Origin: an uncultured bacterium
GTDB lineage: Bacteria; Actinomycetota; Coriobacteriia; Coriobacteriales; Coriobacteriaceae
DNA: 41,784 bases
Reading direction: 5' to 3'
Assembly (NCBI GenBank): GCA_905215755.1
Contig: CAJMRE010000015.1
Span: 1-41,784, forward strand
Shown here: piece by piece, positions 25,863 to 34,957 of the stretch
How positions within the stretch are numbered: the stretch's first letter is position 1
Layout of the letters: each line of letters begins with the position of its first letter
The notes under the pieces: model-generated
The model's database searches: none
Told to the model about the DNA's origin: nothing
The model's input: only the letters and a program-made list of their open reading frames with translations
Position numbers and translations under genes: made by a program

Positions 25863-26147
25863 AAAAAACCGCCCTCGGGCATGTGCATTGCCCAAGGACG
25901 GTTAAATTCCGCGGTACCACCTTGTTTGACCCGGCGGATGTCTGGCCCGCCGCGCCCACTCTGCGCCTCTTGTCGCGAGGCTCACGGCTTCCCTACTGGG
26001 GACATCGCCGCCGCTGGCCGCGCGCCCGTTGAGGTCGCTGCTCGGGAGTGAACGCTTGGCCCTTGCCACCGCAGGAAGGCTTGCAGCCCATGACCTTCCC
26101 TCTCTTGCCGGCGACGCGGCGGGCAAAACCCTCTCCGTCAACGCATT
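25863..26147 (-). promoter_or_regulatory. T-box leader of pheST (Phe specifier UUC)
   Basis: The minus-strand leader has the conserved T-box sequence GGTGGTACCGCG (around 25910-25922). A terminator (25863-25903) made of CCGTCC...GGGCGG follows, with a T run, 87 bp before the pheS start. Upstream is a Stem I region with a TTC followed by A at 26050-26052, a Phe specifier. A TATCCT -10-like box is at 26155-26160. Uncharged tRNA-Phe should stabilise the antiterminator and raise pheST expression. Confidence 0.93.
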
Positions 26148-26281
26148 GGGCTATAGGATAACACATTTCGCGAGCGCATCGCCGCGTTCCGTTTTATTCG
26201 CGCTGGGTACAAGGCAGGTAGCTGTGCAAACTGGCCGCGCAGCCGCTTACGGCGCTCGGCCTGCGAGATTAAGGATACGGT

Positions 26282-27865
26282 ATGGGAAAGAAGCTCGATA
26301 AGAACGCCAAGGCCGCCATGGCAAAGGCTGCCAAGGGCGTCAAGGTTGCTAAAGTCGACAAGGCCGTCAAAAAGTTCCGCAAACTCGAGAGCAAGCTGTG
26401 GACTCGCGAGTACCTGCTCAAGATTGCCGAGTTCGATGGAGCGACGATTGCTCCTGCCAACGGTGCTGCCGCCCGTGCCGGCGCCATGGGCACGCTTGCC
26501 GGCGAGCATCACAAGCTACTGACCAGCGAGAAGTCCGTTGAGCTCGTACGCTCGTTAGCGCGCGAGACGGTTGCAGGCGGACACGTAGACGACCCGCAGC
26601 TGCTCGACGAGATCCGCGTGCTCGGCCGCGACCAGCGCGAGGCAAGCGTCATTCCCACCGAGGAGGCCGAGGCCTGGACCAGGCTCACCTGCGAGGCCGA
26701 CGCCGTGTGGCACAAGGCCAAGACGGCCAACGACTGGGCGAGTTTTGAGCCCTATGTGGATAAAATCGTCGCCCAACTTAAGCATCAGGCCGAACTCATG
26801 GACCCCAAGCGCGACCCATACGACGTTTGGCTCGACCAGTACGAGCGCGGCCTTTCTGCCGAGAGCTTCGATGCGTTTTGCGATGAGGTCAAGGCGACGG
26901 TCGTGCCGCTCGTGCACGCCATCGGCGAGCGCGGCCAGCAGCCCGCTGCCGACTTTTTGCACGCCCGCGTGCCCGAGGCCGCCCAGCGCGCCATGAGCTT
27001 CGACCTTATGAAGCTCGTCGGCCTGAACCTGAACGACACCACGCTTGCCTTTACCGAACACCCGTTTAGCGAGGGCTTTGCCGTGGGCGACGCGCGCATC
27101 GCGACGCACATCTACGAGGACGACTGCATCTCCAACGTCTACAGCATCATCCACGAGGCGGGCCACGCCATGTACGAGCTGGGCGTCAATCCTGCCTATG
27201 CGCGCACCTGTCTTGAAGGTGGCACCTCCATGGGCATCCACGAGAGCCAGAGCCGCCTTTTCGAGAACACCGTGGGTCGCAGCCGCGCCTTTATGGGCCC
27301 GCTGCTCGAGGTGCTGCGCCGTCACGCGCCCGAGGTTTACGACAGCGTGGACGAGGACACGCTCTACCGCGCCGTGAACATCGCGCAGCCGTCGTTGATC
27401 CGCACCGAGGCGGACGAGCTCACCTATCCGCTGCACGTTATGGTGCGCTACGAGATCGAGCGCATGCTGTTTGCCGGCGAGGCCACGGCCAAGGACATCC
27501 CCGCGCTTTGGAATCGCTTTATGGACGAGTACCTGGGCATTCCCGTTCCCGACGACACGCACGGCTGCCTGCAGGATACGCACTGGAGCGGCGGCTCGTT
27601 TGGCTACTTCCCCACGTATGCGCTGGGCAGCGCCTACGACGCCATGTTCGTGCCGGCCATGTGCCGCGACGGCGTCGACCTTACCGGCGCCTGCGCGAGC
27701 GGCGACCTGACACCCGTCCGCGCCTGGCTGGGCGAGCACATTTGGCAGTGGGGCCGCGCCAAGGACGCGCCGGAGCTCATCAAGGGCGCCTGCGGCATGG
27801 CGTTCGATGCCCGCTACTACTGCAGCTACCTGCAGGACAAGTTCACCACGCTCTACGAGCTGTAA
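26282..27865 (+). CDS. M32 family metallocarboxypeptidase
   Basis: A 527-residue protein with the M32 (Taq carboxypeptidase-like) zinc motif HEAGH at residues 291-295. Family segments are present: DARIATHIYEDDCISNVYSIIHEAG, SMGIHESQSRLFENTVGRS, YPLHVMVRYEIERMLFAGE, and a C-terminal GSFGYFPTYALG. The N-terminal 30 residues are Lys- and Ala-rich (KLDKNAKAAMAKAAKGVKVA), longer than usual for the family, which may be a flexible extension. AAGGA lies 8 nt before the ATG. The enzyme trims C-terminal residues from peptides in the cytoplasm. Confidence 0.93.
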   Translation: MGKKLDKNAKAAMAKAAKGVKVAKVDKAVKKFRKLESKLWTREYLLKIAEFDGATIAPANGAAARAGAMGTLAGEHHKLLTSEKSVELVRSLARETVAGGHVDDPQLLDEIRVLGRDQREASVIPTEEAEAWTRLTCEADAVWHKAKTANDWASFEPYVDKIVAQLKHQAELMDPKRDPYDVWLDQYERGLSAESFDAFCDEVKATVVPLVHAIGERGQQPAADFLHARVPEAAQRAMSFDLMKLVGLNLNDTTLAFTEHPFSEGFAVGDARIATHIYEDDCISNVYSIIHEAGHAMYELGVNPAYARTCLEGGTSMGIHESQSRLFENTVGRSRAFMGPLLEVLRRHAPEVYDSVDEDTLYRAVNIAQPSLIRTEADELTYPLHVMVRYEIERMLFAGEATAKDIPALWNRFMDEYLGIPVPDDTHGCLQDTHWSGGSFGYFPTYALGSAYDAMFVPAMCRDGVDLTGACASGDLTPVRAWLGEHIWQWGRAKDAPELIKGACGMAFDARYYCSYLQDKFTTLYEL

Positions 27866-27888
27866 GGCATAACCGACACGCCAACGCA

Positions 27889-27929
27889 AAGGGGACGCCG
27901 CGGAACCAATCCGCAGCGTCCCCTTTTTT
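27889..27929 (+). terminator. Intrinsic terminator of the M32 gene
   Basis: GGGGACGC pairs with GCGTCCCC and GCGG with CCGC, with one C-A mismatch between the blocks, a 7-nt loop and a run of six T. Confidence 0.92.
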
Positions 27930-28027
27930 CACCCAATAACTAGGTACCCAATGACTAGTTCGTTGACGCTAATGTCTTGGCAACGTCAGCGAAAACGACC
28001 CTAAGCGAGCAAGGTGACGTGAAATGA

Positions 28028-28056
28028 AAGGGCGCTGACCTTCTGGTCGCGCCCTT
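28028..28056. other. Stem-loop downstream of glmM (distal)
   Basis: AAGGGCGC and GCGCCCTT form an 8-bp stem enclosing GACC-TTCT-GGTC (4 bp), with one bulged T. On the minus strand it would lie 76 nt past glmM. T content afterwards is modest (TTTCATTTC), so it is a possible glmM terminator. Confidence 0.55.
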
Positions 28057-28106
28057 GAAATTGAACGTCAGATTGCCGCTTGGGGCCGTTTGCAGCGTCG
28101 AGCAGT

Positions 28107-28130
28107 TACGCGGTTTGGTAAAACCGCGTA
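28107..28130. other. Stem-loop directly after the glmM stop codon
   Basis: A perfect 10-bp stem TACGCGGTTT / AAACCGCGTA with a GGTA loop begins 1 nt after the glmM stop codon on the minus strand. No T run follows, so it is not a classical terminator; it may block 3' decay. Confidence 0.6.
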
Positions 28131-28131
28131 G

Positions 28132-29463
28132 CTATAAAGCCTCGAGCGCGTTTGCGATGCGCTTCATGGCGGCATCGGCGGATGTTTGGTCGGGCGCCTC
28201 GGCCAGCACGCGGATAACCGACTCGGTTCCGCTCTTGCGTACGAGCACGCGGCCCTCGCCTGCCAGCGCAGCCTCGGCCTCGGCGATGGCGTTTTGCACG
28301 CCCATGTTCTCGAGCGCGGCGTCCTTGTCCGCCACGTGCACGGCCACCTGCGCCTGCGGCAGCAGCTTGCACGGAGCCGTGAGCTGCGAGAGCGTCTCGC
28401 GCTCGGCACGAATCACTTCCATCACGCGCAGCGAGGTCATAATGCCGTCGCCCGTGCGCTCGATATCGCCAAAGATCGTATGGCCCGTCTGCTCGCCACC
28501 CAGGCTGTAGCCGCCCTCGCGCATCTTGGCATACACGTGACGGTCGCCCACGCCGCTGGTCACGGCGCTCAGACCGGCAAGCTCCAGCGACTTGACCAGG
28601 CCAAAGTTGCTGGCAATCGTCGGCACCACGGTACCGCCCGAGAGTCGCCCGTGCTTGTTCAGATACACGCCGCACACGTACAGGATCTGGTCGCCGTCTA
28701 CCACGCGACCGCGCTCATCCACAGCCAGGCAGCGGTCGGCATCGCCGTCGTAGGCAAAGCCCACGTCCAACCCCTGCTCCACCACGTGGCGCTGCAGGCG
28801 CTCCATATGCGTGGAGCCACAGTCGACGTTGATGTTAAAACCATCGGGCGCGGCATTGATCACGCGCACGTCGGCGCCGAGCGCGTCAAACACCGGCTTG
28901 GCCACCGAGGAAGCCGAGCCGTTGGCGCAGTCAATACCGATCTTGACGCCCTGCAGCGAAAAGTTCGCGCTGGCGATGAGCGAAGCAATGTAGCGGTTGC
29001 GGCCCTGCATGTAATCCACCGTGGCGCCGATGTGATTGCCCGTTGCCAGCGGCACCTCGCTCTTGCCATCGATATAGTCCTCGATGAGCTCCAGCACGTC
29101 CTCGTCCATCTTAAAGCCGTCGCTGTTGACGAGCTTAATGCCGTTATCGCAAAACGGGTTATGGCTCGCACTGATCATGATGCCGCAATCGAAGCAGCCC
29201 TCCACGGTCTGATGCGCCACGCCCGGCGTGGGGATCACGTGCAGCATATAGGCGTCCGCACCGCTCGCGACCAGGCCGCTCACCAGCGCCGCCTCAAACA
29301 TATAGCTCGAGCGGCGTGTGTCCTTGCCCACGATGACGCGCGCCTTGCGCTCGCGGTTGGCGCCGTAATACCAGCCCACAAAACGGCCAATCTTATAAGC
29401 GTGCTCTACCGTCAGCCCAACGTTGGCCTCACCGCGAAAGCCGTCGGTGCCAAAGTACTTCAT
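28132..29463 (-). CDS. glmM: Phosphoglucosamine mutase
   Basis: A 443-residue alpha-D-phosphohexomutase starting MKYFGTDGFRG. The catalytic serine loop is ISASHNP (Ser100), the metal-binding loop is AYDGDADRCLA, the sugar-binding loop is GGEQTGH, and the phosphate-binding loop is VRKSGTESVIRV. The GTDGFRG start and the GEQTGH loop are typical of GlmM, not of PgcA/ManB. It makes glucosamine-1-phosphate for peptidoglycan precursors. AAGGAG is 6 nt upstream of the ATG. It sits after the DUF4012 gene, separated by a terminator. Confidence 0.96.
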   Translation of the reverse strand: MKYFGTDGFRGEANVGLTVEHAYKIGRFVGWYYGANRERKARVIVGKDTRRSSYMFEAALVSGLVASGADAYMLHVIPTPGVAHQTVEGCFDCGIMISASHNPFCDNGIKLVNSDGFKMDEDVLELIEDYIDGKSEVPLATGNHIGATVDYMQGRNRYIASLIASANFSLQGVKIGIDCANGSASSVAKPVFDALGADVRVINAAPDGFNINVDCGSTHMERLQRHVVEQGLDVGFAYDGDADRCLAVDERGRVVDGDQILYVCGVYLNKHGRLSGGTVVPTIASNFGLVKSLELAGLSAVTSGVGDRHVYAKMREGGYSLGGEQTGHTIFGDIERTGDGIMTSLRVMEVIRAERETLSQLTAPCKLLPQAQVAVHVADKDAALENMGVQNAIAEAEAALAGEGRVLVRKSGTESVIRVLAEAPDQTSADAAMKRIANALEAL

Positions 29464-29477
29464 GCGCTCTCCTTACA

Positions 29478-29509
29478 AAATAGGGGCGGACAGATTGCCT
29501 GTCCGCCCC
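29478..29509 (-). terminator. Terminator between the DUF4012 gene and glmM
   Basis: A perfect 11-bp stem GGGGCGGACAG and complement with a 5-nt loop, followed on the minus strand by TATTTTG. It ends 15 bp before the glmM start, so glmM may depend partly on read-through. Confidence 0.75.
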
Positions 29510-29546
29510 AAAATGGTACTCGATTATCTGCGCTACCAGAAAAACC

Positions 29547-31859
29547 CTACGCCGACGCGCTGTCGCGAGCCGCCTGGCATGTAGGAGTCTGACGCAGCGT
29601 AAGCGGCTTGTCCCCCGCCTCGGCCGACGTGGTCAGCGTATACGTGATCGTCGTCGTCTCGCCAGCATGCAGGTCAACGGTGCCCGAATAGAAGGGGATT
29701 CCACGCCACGTAGCGGCGCCAAGACCAAACTGGGTGCCCTCGACGGTCAGATCAGTAATGTTGCCGCCCGTCGGGGCAAACAACGAGACATTCAGACGCT
29801 CGTCGTCACGCGCGGCATCGGGTGCGCTCGCCGCAACGTAGTCGGGCAGCTTGCCAGCCTCCTCCTGCGTCATGATGTTCGTCAGGGTAACGGTGATGCG
29901 ATAGGAGCACGTGCCGTCGCCGTTCTTCACGCCCTGGCCAATCTGCGTGTCGGCGTTCAGATACCAGTCGAGCTTGGAGAAGCTCAGGTTGTTAAAGTAA
30001 ACGCCGGCAACGGGATCGGCACTCGGATCATCCGGATCGGGCAGCGAAGCGTCAATGCCCGTCTCTTTGATGGCATTCTGTTCATCATCGTTTCTCATCC
30101 ACGCGATCAGGCGGCCCTCTTCGGCACCGCGCTCAACGGCGCTGACAAGCTTCGTAACATCGACATCGCCGATACCGCCAAGGACCTTGTCGAAGGCAGC
30201 GCTGGCAACGGATGCAAAGATGCCGTCCGACTCCTCGACCGGATAGTTCCAGTACACATCGTGCATGAGGACCTTTGCGGCGTTGGTGCCGTCGACAACC
30301 GTTCCGTCGGGCAGTGACACGTTACCGACCAGGCCAAGCAGATACTGCAGGAACACCGGGTCGATACCGATGACGCCATCAACGTCCTGTCCATACTGGG
30401 ACTTCCACAGCGCGGCGACACGCTGCGAGTTGCGAGGCCAATCAGGCGAATAGGTATTGCCCGAGTTGTACAGGTTACTGTGGTTGCCGAACAGCGCCTC
30501 ATCCTCTTCGTCGACGCTCTCGACTGCCTCATCCTCACTGAGTCCAATGCGGGGAACAAACTCGCCAATCGACATCTGGCCGTCAGTGACCGAAATCAGG
30601 CCCTGCGAACCGCCAAAGCCGCCGCAAGCGCGAATCTCGACGTTGTTCATGGCGTACATAAGGTAGTTGCGCGTCTGGCCGTTGGCGCCGAGCATCTGGG
30701 GAAGGATGGGGGCGACCTTCTCCGCCGCGTCAACCGCGCCGTTGAGGGTGGCAAAGCCGTCCTTGGCCTTATCGACCAGCTCGGTCACCTGGGAAATATG
30801 AGTATCGCCAATGCCCTGGATCTTCTCATTGGCGCTCTTGAACACCTTCGAGCTGCTGGAAAGCGAATCGGCGACCGCCTGCAGCGCGGACACGTTAATC
30901 ATGCCGTCCTGGAACAGCTTGCCGGGCGTGGCCTGCGAAAGGTTGTCGGCCATGGGAACCAGCGCGTTGCTCGAGACATCGGACAGGGCATCAATCATGG
31001 TGCGGGCTGCGTTGATGTCACTGCCATACACCGGGATAAACGAAGCCGCCGTCCACAGCGGGCTCGAGGTCTCCGCCTTCATGCTGTCGCAGAGTTCATC
31101 GATCTTCTTCGCGTCGTCAGGCAGCGTCGAAAAATCGCCTGACGTGACCTTGTCCTTAAGGCCACCGACGATCTCGACAGCCTCCTTCGCTTCGCTCTTT
31201 ACGGTCTTTGCCGAGTTAAGCAGCATAAAGCCGCTTGCGCCAAGCGCAACGAGAAGCACCGCGACTACAGCGGCAATAATGGCGCCGGTGTGACACTTTT
31301 TGCGCTCGCCCTTGCGATGGCGATGACGGACCAGACCGTCAGAGGTCGAACTCGACGAAGCGTCGCTACCGTAGTTCAAGCCAAAATCGTAATAATCTTC
31401 CTTGGAACCCGAGCCCGCAAACTCGGCACCGCTATCATCCAGGCGGGCGAACGTGCCAGTCTCGGAGGCGCCGGTGTAAATCGTGCCAAGGTTACCCGTA
31501 AGCCCCGCGCCACCGGCAGAGGGAGTATTGTTGGCGGCCTTGCCGGCATTAACGTTGCCGGCGGCATTCGCGGCGTTGGCAGCATCTGCGTTGTTCGCGG
31601 GTACCGAAGGAGCCCCGCTCGGCTGCGACGTGGAGGTTGCACCGCCCGCAAAGACATTCCCTCTTGCACGGCCGGTCTTTTTTGCCTTTTGAGACTGCTC
31701 GTACAGAGCGGTAAACATCGCTGTCTCGCCCGGGGACACGCGCTTACCGGAACCGCCCTGTCCAGCGCCGCCCGGCGTGCCGGCCTTACCAGCCCCGTTC
31801 GGACGCGGCGGAACTGCAGGGCGACCGCTATCGCTGCCCTTAAAGTGATTACCAGCCAT
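29547..31859 (-). CDS. DUF4012-domain membrane-anchored surface protein
   Basis: A 770-residue protein; the ATG at 31859 follows GAGGA, and a TTG 9 codons upstream is not preferred. The N-terminal 190 residues are cytoplasmic, low-complexity, rich in Gly, Ala, Asn and Pro (stretches like GAGKAGTPGGAGQGG and AANAANAAGNVNAG). A single membrane helix (AIIAAVVAVLLVALGASGFM) follows a basic RHRHRKGERKK stretch. The exported part has a helical region and a DUF4012 domain (YLMYAMNNVEIRACGGFGGSQ, then VDGVIGIDPVFLQYLLGLVG). A beta-rich C-terminus (about 150 residues) ends it. DUF4012 proteins occur near wall and exopolysaccharide genes in actinobacteria; the function is unknown. It has a 149-bp upstream gap. 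Confidence 0.85.
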   Translation of the reverse strand: MAGNHFKGSDSGRPAVPPRPNGAGKAGTPGGAGQGGSGKRVSPGETAMFTALYEQSQKAKKTGRARGNVFAGGATSTSQPSGAPSVPANNADAANAANAAGNVNAGKAANNTPSAGGAGLTGNLGTIYTGASETGTFARLDDSGAEFAGSGSKEDYYDFGLNYGSDASSSSTSDGLVRHRHRKGERKKCHTGAIIAAVVAVLLVALGASGFMLLNSAKTVKSEAKEAVEIVGGLKDKVTSGDFSTLPDDAKKIDELCDSMKAETSSPLWTAASFIPVYGSDINAARTMIDALSDVSSNALVPMADNLSQATPGKLFQDGMINVSALQAVADSLSSSSKVFKSANEKIQGIGDTHISQVTELVDKAKDGFATLNGAVDAAEKVAPILPQMLGANGQTRNYLMYAMNNVEIRACGGFGGSQGLISVTDGQMSIGEFVPRIGLSEDEAVESVDEEDEALFGNHSNLYNSGNTYSPDWPRNSQRVAALWKSQYGQDVDGVIGIDPVFLQYLLGLVGNVSLPDGTVVDGTNAAKVLMHDVYWNYPVEESDGIFASVASAAFDKVLGGIGDVDVTKLVSAVERGAEEGRLIAWMRNDDEQNAIKETGIDASLPDPDDPSADPVAGVYFNNLSFSKLDWYLNADTQIGQGVKNGDGTCSYRITVTLTNIMTQEEAGKLPDYVAASAPDAARDDERLNVSLFAPTGGNITDLTVEGTQFGLGAATWRGIPFYSGTVDLHAGETTTITYTLTTSAEAGDKPLTLRQTPTCQAARDSASA

Positions 31860-32008
31860 AAAGAAATCCTCGCAATTGAGTCGCAATGAAAAAGTCCATA
31901 ACGTTACTAGTTTATGGCATTTTGAGCATCGACAGCTAAACTCCAGACACGGACATCAATTGGCGAAAATGCGGCACAACACCTTTTCCGTCTTGGCGGC
32001 GGCGCCAG

Positions 32009-33031
32009 CTACACCGTGAGGAACATCATCACGATGATCATGGCAAAGCCGATAAGGTCGGTCGGCAAAAACACCGTGCCCAGCATAACGGCGCTGGTGA
32101 TGGTCGCCGAAACCGGCTCCACAGTTCCGATGAGGCTCGCACGCACCGAGCCGATGTCCTTAACGCCCTGCATATAGAGCATGTAAGCAAAAAACGAGCC
32201 GATAACCACGAACACCGCGAGCGCCTCGATGCCGGCAGCGTCGAGCGCCGGCATATGCGCCCAGGGCTGCACGAAGGCACATGAGACCACGCCCGCCGTG
32301 AGTATTGCCGAACCCGTGACGATGGGGCTGCCGTATTCGGGCAGGATCTTGGCGGGAATCACCGCCATACACGCGGCGCTGACCGCACACATAAGACCTG
32401 CTGCCAGGCCAAGCGGCGAGATATTCAGGCTGGTGGGGTCGCCGCCGGTGGCGATTAAAAAGGTTCCACCCAGAGCCAGGCCAATGCCGATGACTTCGCG
32501 AGTACGCGGCATGCGGCGATCGGTCACGCAGGCGTAGCCCATGATGATAACGAGCTGCAGGCACTGGAGCACCGTCGCGGTTCCGGCGTTCGTCAGGCGC
32601 ACGGCCGAAAGATAGCAAAACTGGTTGAACAGCAGGCCAAAGGCGGTAAAGAGCAGCAGCTGCTTGCGATCGGCGGGTGTGGTCCAGAGCTTAATCAGGC
32701 GCTCGCGGTCGCGCGTAACAACCACGGCCATAAAGAGCAGGCCGGCGAGAATCTGTCGTATGCTCATAAGCCACAGCGTATCGACATGGTAGGTATCGAA
32801 CAAAAAACTCGCGCTGGTACCCGAGAAACCCCAAAACGAACCGCCCACCAGCGTGGCTAAGACGCCCGTGATCATCTTGCGCGTCGAAGCGCTGTTCAGG
32901 CGCTCGCGCCAGGCGCGGCGGGTGCTACGGCTGAGCTCGTCGGTGCCCTCGGGCACATCAATGTTCGATATATCGGTCATCGGCACCGAAGCCCCTGCGC
33001 CTTTGACCTGCTCGACACGCTCTTTGCTCAT
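32009..33031 (-). CDS. DMT superfamily (EamA) transporter
   Basis: A 340-residue protein with a hydrophilic N-terminus of about 50 residues and ten predicted membrane helices in two EamA repeats, e.g. ITGVLATLVGGSFWGFSGTS at the first helix and AVFVVIGSFFAYMLYMQGVKD in the second half. The signature GTVEPVSATITSAVMLGT is typical of EamA proteins. GGGGAG is 5 nt upstream of the ATG. Such exporters move amino acids or related metabolites; the substrate cannot be read from sequence. It is monocistronic. Confidence 0.88.
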   Translation of the reverse strand: MSKERVEQVKGAGASVPMTDISNIDVPEGTDELSRSTRRAWRERLNSASTRKMITGVLATLVGGSFWGFSGTSASFLFDTYHVDTLWLMSIRQILAGLLFMAVVVTRDRERLIKLWTTPADRKQLLLFTAFGLLFNQFCYLSAVRLTNAGTATVLQCLQLVIIMGYACVTDRRMPRTREVIGIGLALGGTFLIATGGDPTSLNISPLGLAAGLMCAVSAACMAVIPAKILPEYGSPIVTGSAILTAGVVSCAFVQPWAHMPALDAAGIEALAVFVVIGSFFAYMLYMQGVKDIGSVRASLIGTVEPVSATITSAVMLGTVFLPTDLIGFAMIIVMMFLTV

Positions 33032-33262
33032 TCCACTCCCCCGAAACAGCCTGGAAACAATTCGGCTTACCTTACCACGGCGAAGTCACCAGCTGGAGGC
33101 TTGTCCGCTTATCGGTAGGACAATTCCGCAGGCGTCTTTCCATAGCTCGATACCGCAATGGCCTTGCATTATGCGACAGCCAAATCGCGGCAGCAGGCTC
33201 TTTTGAGATGGATATGACAAAGCCCCCGAATTCCACAATGTAAGCGATTTTTAAAAATGTTC

Positions 33263-33291
33263 TTGCCACCGAGTTCAGGCTCCGTTATATT
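33263..33291 (+). promoter_or_regulatory. Promoter of tRNA-Val
   Basis: TTGCCA (33263-33268) and TATATT (33286-33291) are 17 bp apart. The tRNA starts about 23 nt after the predicted start site. The interval 33032-33262 upstream holds no gene I can support; it should contain the DMT-gene promoter. Confidence 0.75.
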
Positions 33292-33320
33292 ATCCCTTGC
33301 GCGCTTGCGCACCCTTGATC

Positions 33321-33395
33321 GGGCGTTTAGCTCAGGGGGAGAGCGCTTCCCTGACACGGAAGAGGTCAGAAGTTCAAATCTTCTAACGCCCACCA
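33321..33395 (+). tRNA. tRNA-Val (GAC)
   Basis: Complete cloverleaf: acceptor GGGCGTT with AACGCCC, anticodon loop CTGACAC with GAC, T-loop TTCAAAT, and an encoded CCA end. All stems pair fully. Confidence 0.97.
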
Positions 33396-33403
33396 AATGT
33401 TCG

Positions 33404-33440
33404 CAGCTCAGAGGCTATGTCCTCTGGGCTGTTTTGTTTT
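33404..33440 (+). terminator. Terminator of tRNA-Val
   Basis: An 11-bp stem (CAGCTCAGAGG with CCTCTGGGCTG, one T-G pair) and a 6-nt loop are followed by TTTTGTTTT. Confidence 0.88.
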
Positions 33441-33826
33441 ATGCCGCCAAATCCGCTGGCAGTTCCAACCGCCCAAATGTGCGCCAACAGCGCCAATGCG
33501 GCGTTATGTGAAACGATAAAGTACCTCATGGCGCGAAGATAGCACGCACGCCGGCGGCGGCCGGCGGTCCTGTTAAGTTTCCGGTAAACGACCGGCGGCT
33601 TTTCGCCGTGTGCGTCCAAAGTGCTCATTCGCCGATATCTAAACCGCAATCCGTCAAGCTTTTGGCAAGGTTGCCACCCAACTGGCCGAAAGCCGACCAT
33701 CTACTTGCCAATCTATCCATCGGCATAACCAATCAGTCCGCACCGCAACTTCTCAGCAAAACGCCGCGATGTCTGCGCCCTGCGGTATCCTTGAGCCACT
33801 TGCACCTGCAGCACCAAGGAGCCGCC
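33441..33826. other. Gene-free interval after tRNA-Val
   Basis: No supported gene. It contains a GC-rich patch of CGGCGG/CCGGCGG repeats near 33551-33600. I see no copy of the tRNA 3' end and no integrase gene nearby. Confidence 0.4.
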
Positions 33827-34513
33827 ATGCGCACCGAGCTCGATGTCCCCTTTTCGCACAAAGAAGAAGCCAAGGCGCTGGGCGCCAAATGGGACCGGAC
33901 CAAGAAGATCTGGTATGTACCCAGCGGCGTCAACCCCGAGCCCTTTGCCGAGTGGCTGCCCGGTGTTGACCGATCCGACCCCTCAGCGCCGTATATATAT
34001 CTAGTACTGGGCAAGCGCGAGTGCTGGAAGTGTCACAAAGAGACCTCGGTCGCGGCCTTCGGCATTCCCTATCGAACCGATAACGACGAGAGCATCGCCA
34101 TCGCGCACGCGCCCAACGAAGCCAGGTACATTGCCATCGACACGGCCAACGCCAACGCACTCGCCATCGTGCCCGCTCTTGGCTGCGTGCCGGGCGAGAT
34201 CCGCGACTACCTTCATAAGCGCTGCGGCTACAAGCCCGTAGGCGCGCGAGCCTCCAAAGCCCCGTCGCTCGGCAACACGTGCACCAGTTGCGACGCGCTG
34301 CAAGGCAGCCGCTATCTGTTCGAGGAGCCCTCGTCCCCGTTTGCCCTCACTGCCATCAACAAGCTGCCGGCACTGGAGTTTATACGCGTCGAAGTTGCCG
34401 GCGTCTTTGGCGTCCCGGCCACGCGTACCGACTTTGACCAGGCGCTCTTTACCTGGGCACGCGACCATCACGCCGAGTTCCACAAGCAACTCGGTGAGGG
34501 GATTTATTTGTAG
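33827..34513 (+). CDS. DUF5710-type protein
   Basis: A 228-residue protein. The ATG at 33827 follows AAGGAG by 6 nt. Residues 1-45 (ELDVPFSHKEEAKALGAKWD, then KIWYVPSGV) match the DUF5710 pattern, a small module found fused to varied domains, often in mobile-element or DNA-processing proteins. Next comes a region with CWKCH at about residue 66 and CTSCD near 150, suggesting a split zinc site. The C-terminal part (ALTAINKLPALEFIRVEVAG...FTWARDHHAEFHK) is unassigned. It is the first gene after tRNA-Val, convergent with the next. Function is unknown. Confidence 0.75.
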   Translation: MRTELDVPFSHKEEAKALGAKWDRTKKIWYVPSGVNPEPFAEWLPGVDRSDPSAPYIYLVLGKRECWKCHKETSVAAFGIPYRTDNDESIAIAHAPNEARYIAIDTANANALAIVPALGCVPGEIRDYLHKRCGYKPVGARASKAPSLGNTCTSCDALQGSRYLFEEPSSPFALTAINKLPALEFIRVEVAGVFGVPATRTDFDQALFTWARDHHAEFHKQLGEGIYL

Positions 34514-34550
34514 AGGCAAAAGACACTCACAGCCAACTCCTCCGCATCAC

Positions 34551-34835
34551 CTATCCCTCGTCGCCGGCGTCGTACACGATATCGAGGCCACAAACAGGGC
34601 ATTTCTCCGGATACACCGGCATATGAACGCCTGTCCGTTTTCTCACTTCGTCGCTGAGTCTGTCGCGCGCATCGATAAACCGAATGTCGAGACACGGTAT
34701 TTGCGAGCCGCAGCAAGGGCAGGTGACGACAAACGACGCGCAATCAACCTCTACGCTCGGAAACATATTGTTGTCTATAAGGGCACACGGCAGTTTTCCG
34801 TACTTCCCCATCGCAATATCGCCTCGCCAGCTCAT
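34551..34835 (-). CDS. Small zinc-ribbon protein
   Basis: A 94-residue protein. The ATG at 34835 is chosen because GGGGAG lies 6 nt upstream. It has two CxxC knuckles, CPCCG (residues 39-43) and CPVCG (residues 77-81), with an intervening basic helix (FIDARDRLSDEVRKRTG). The two knuckles probably coordinate one zinc ion. No family could be named. Its end faces the DUF5710-type gene. Confidence 0.6.
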   Translation of the reverse strand: MSWRGDIAMGKYGKLPCALIDNNMFPSVEVDCASFVVTCPCCGSQIPCLDIRFIDARDRLSDEVRKRTGVHMPVYPEKCPVCGLDIVYDAGDEG

Positions 34836-34957
34836 ATACGCTCCCCTCTCGCTATACAAATCAGGAAGAGCATGCACCGGCGGGCGTGCGCGAGATTGCA
34901 TCGCCACGCGATCCGATCAAACAACACGATCGTCAAAGAATGCCAAAGCCAAATACG

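Noticed and set aside
28186..29592. Long open frame opposite glmM (468 codons)
   Set aside because: Shadow of a clear GlmM with all catalytic motifs.
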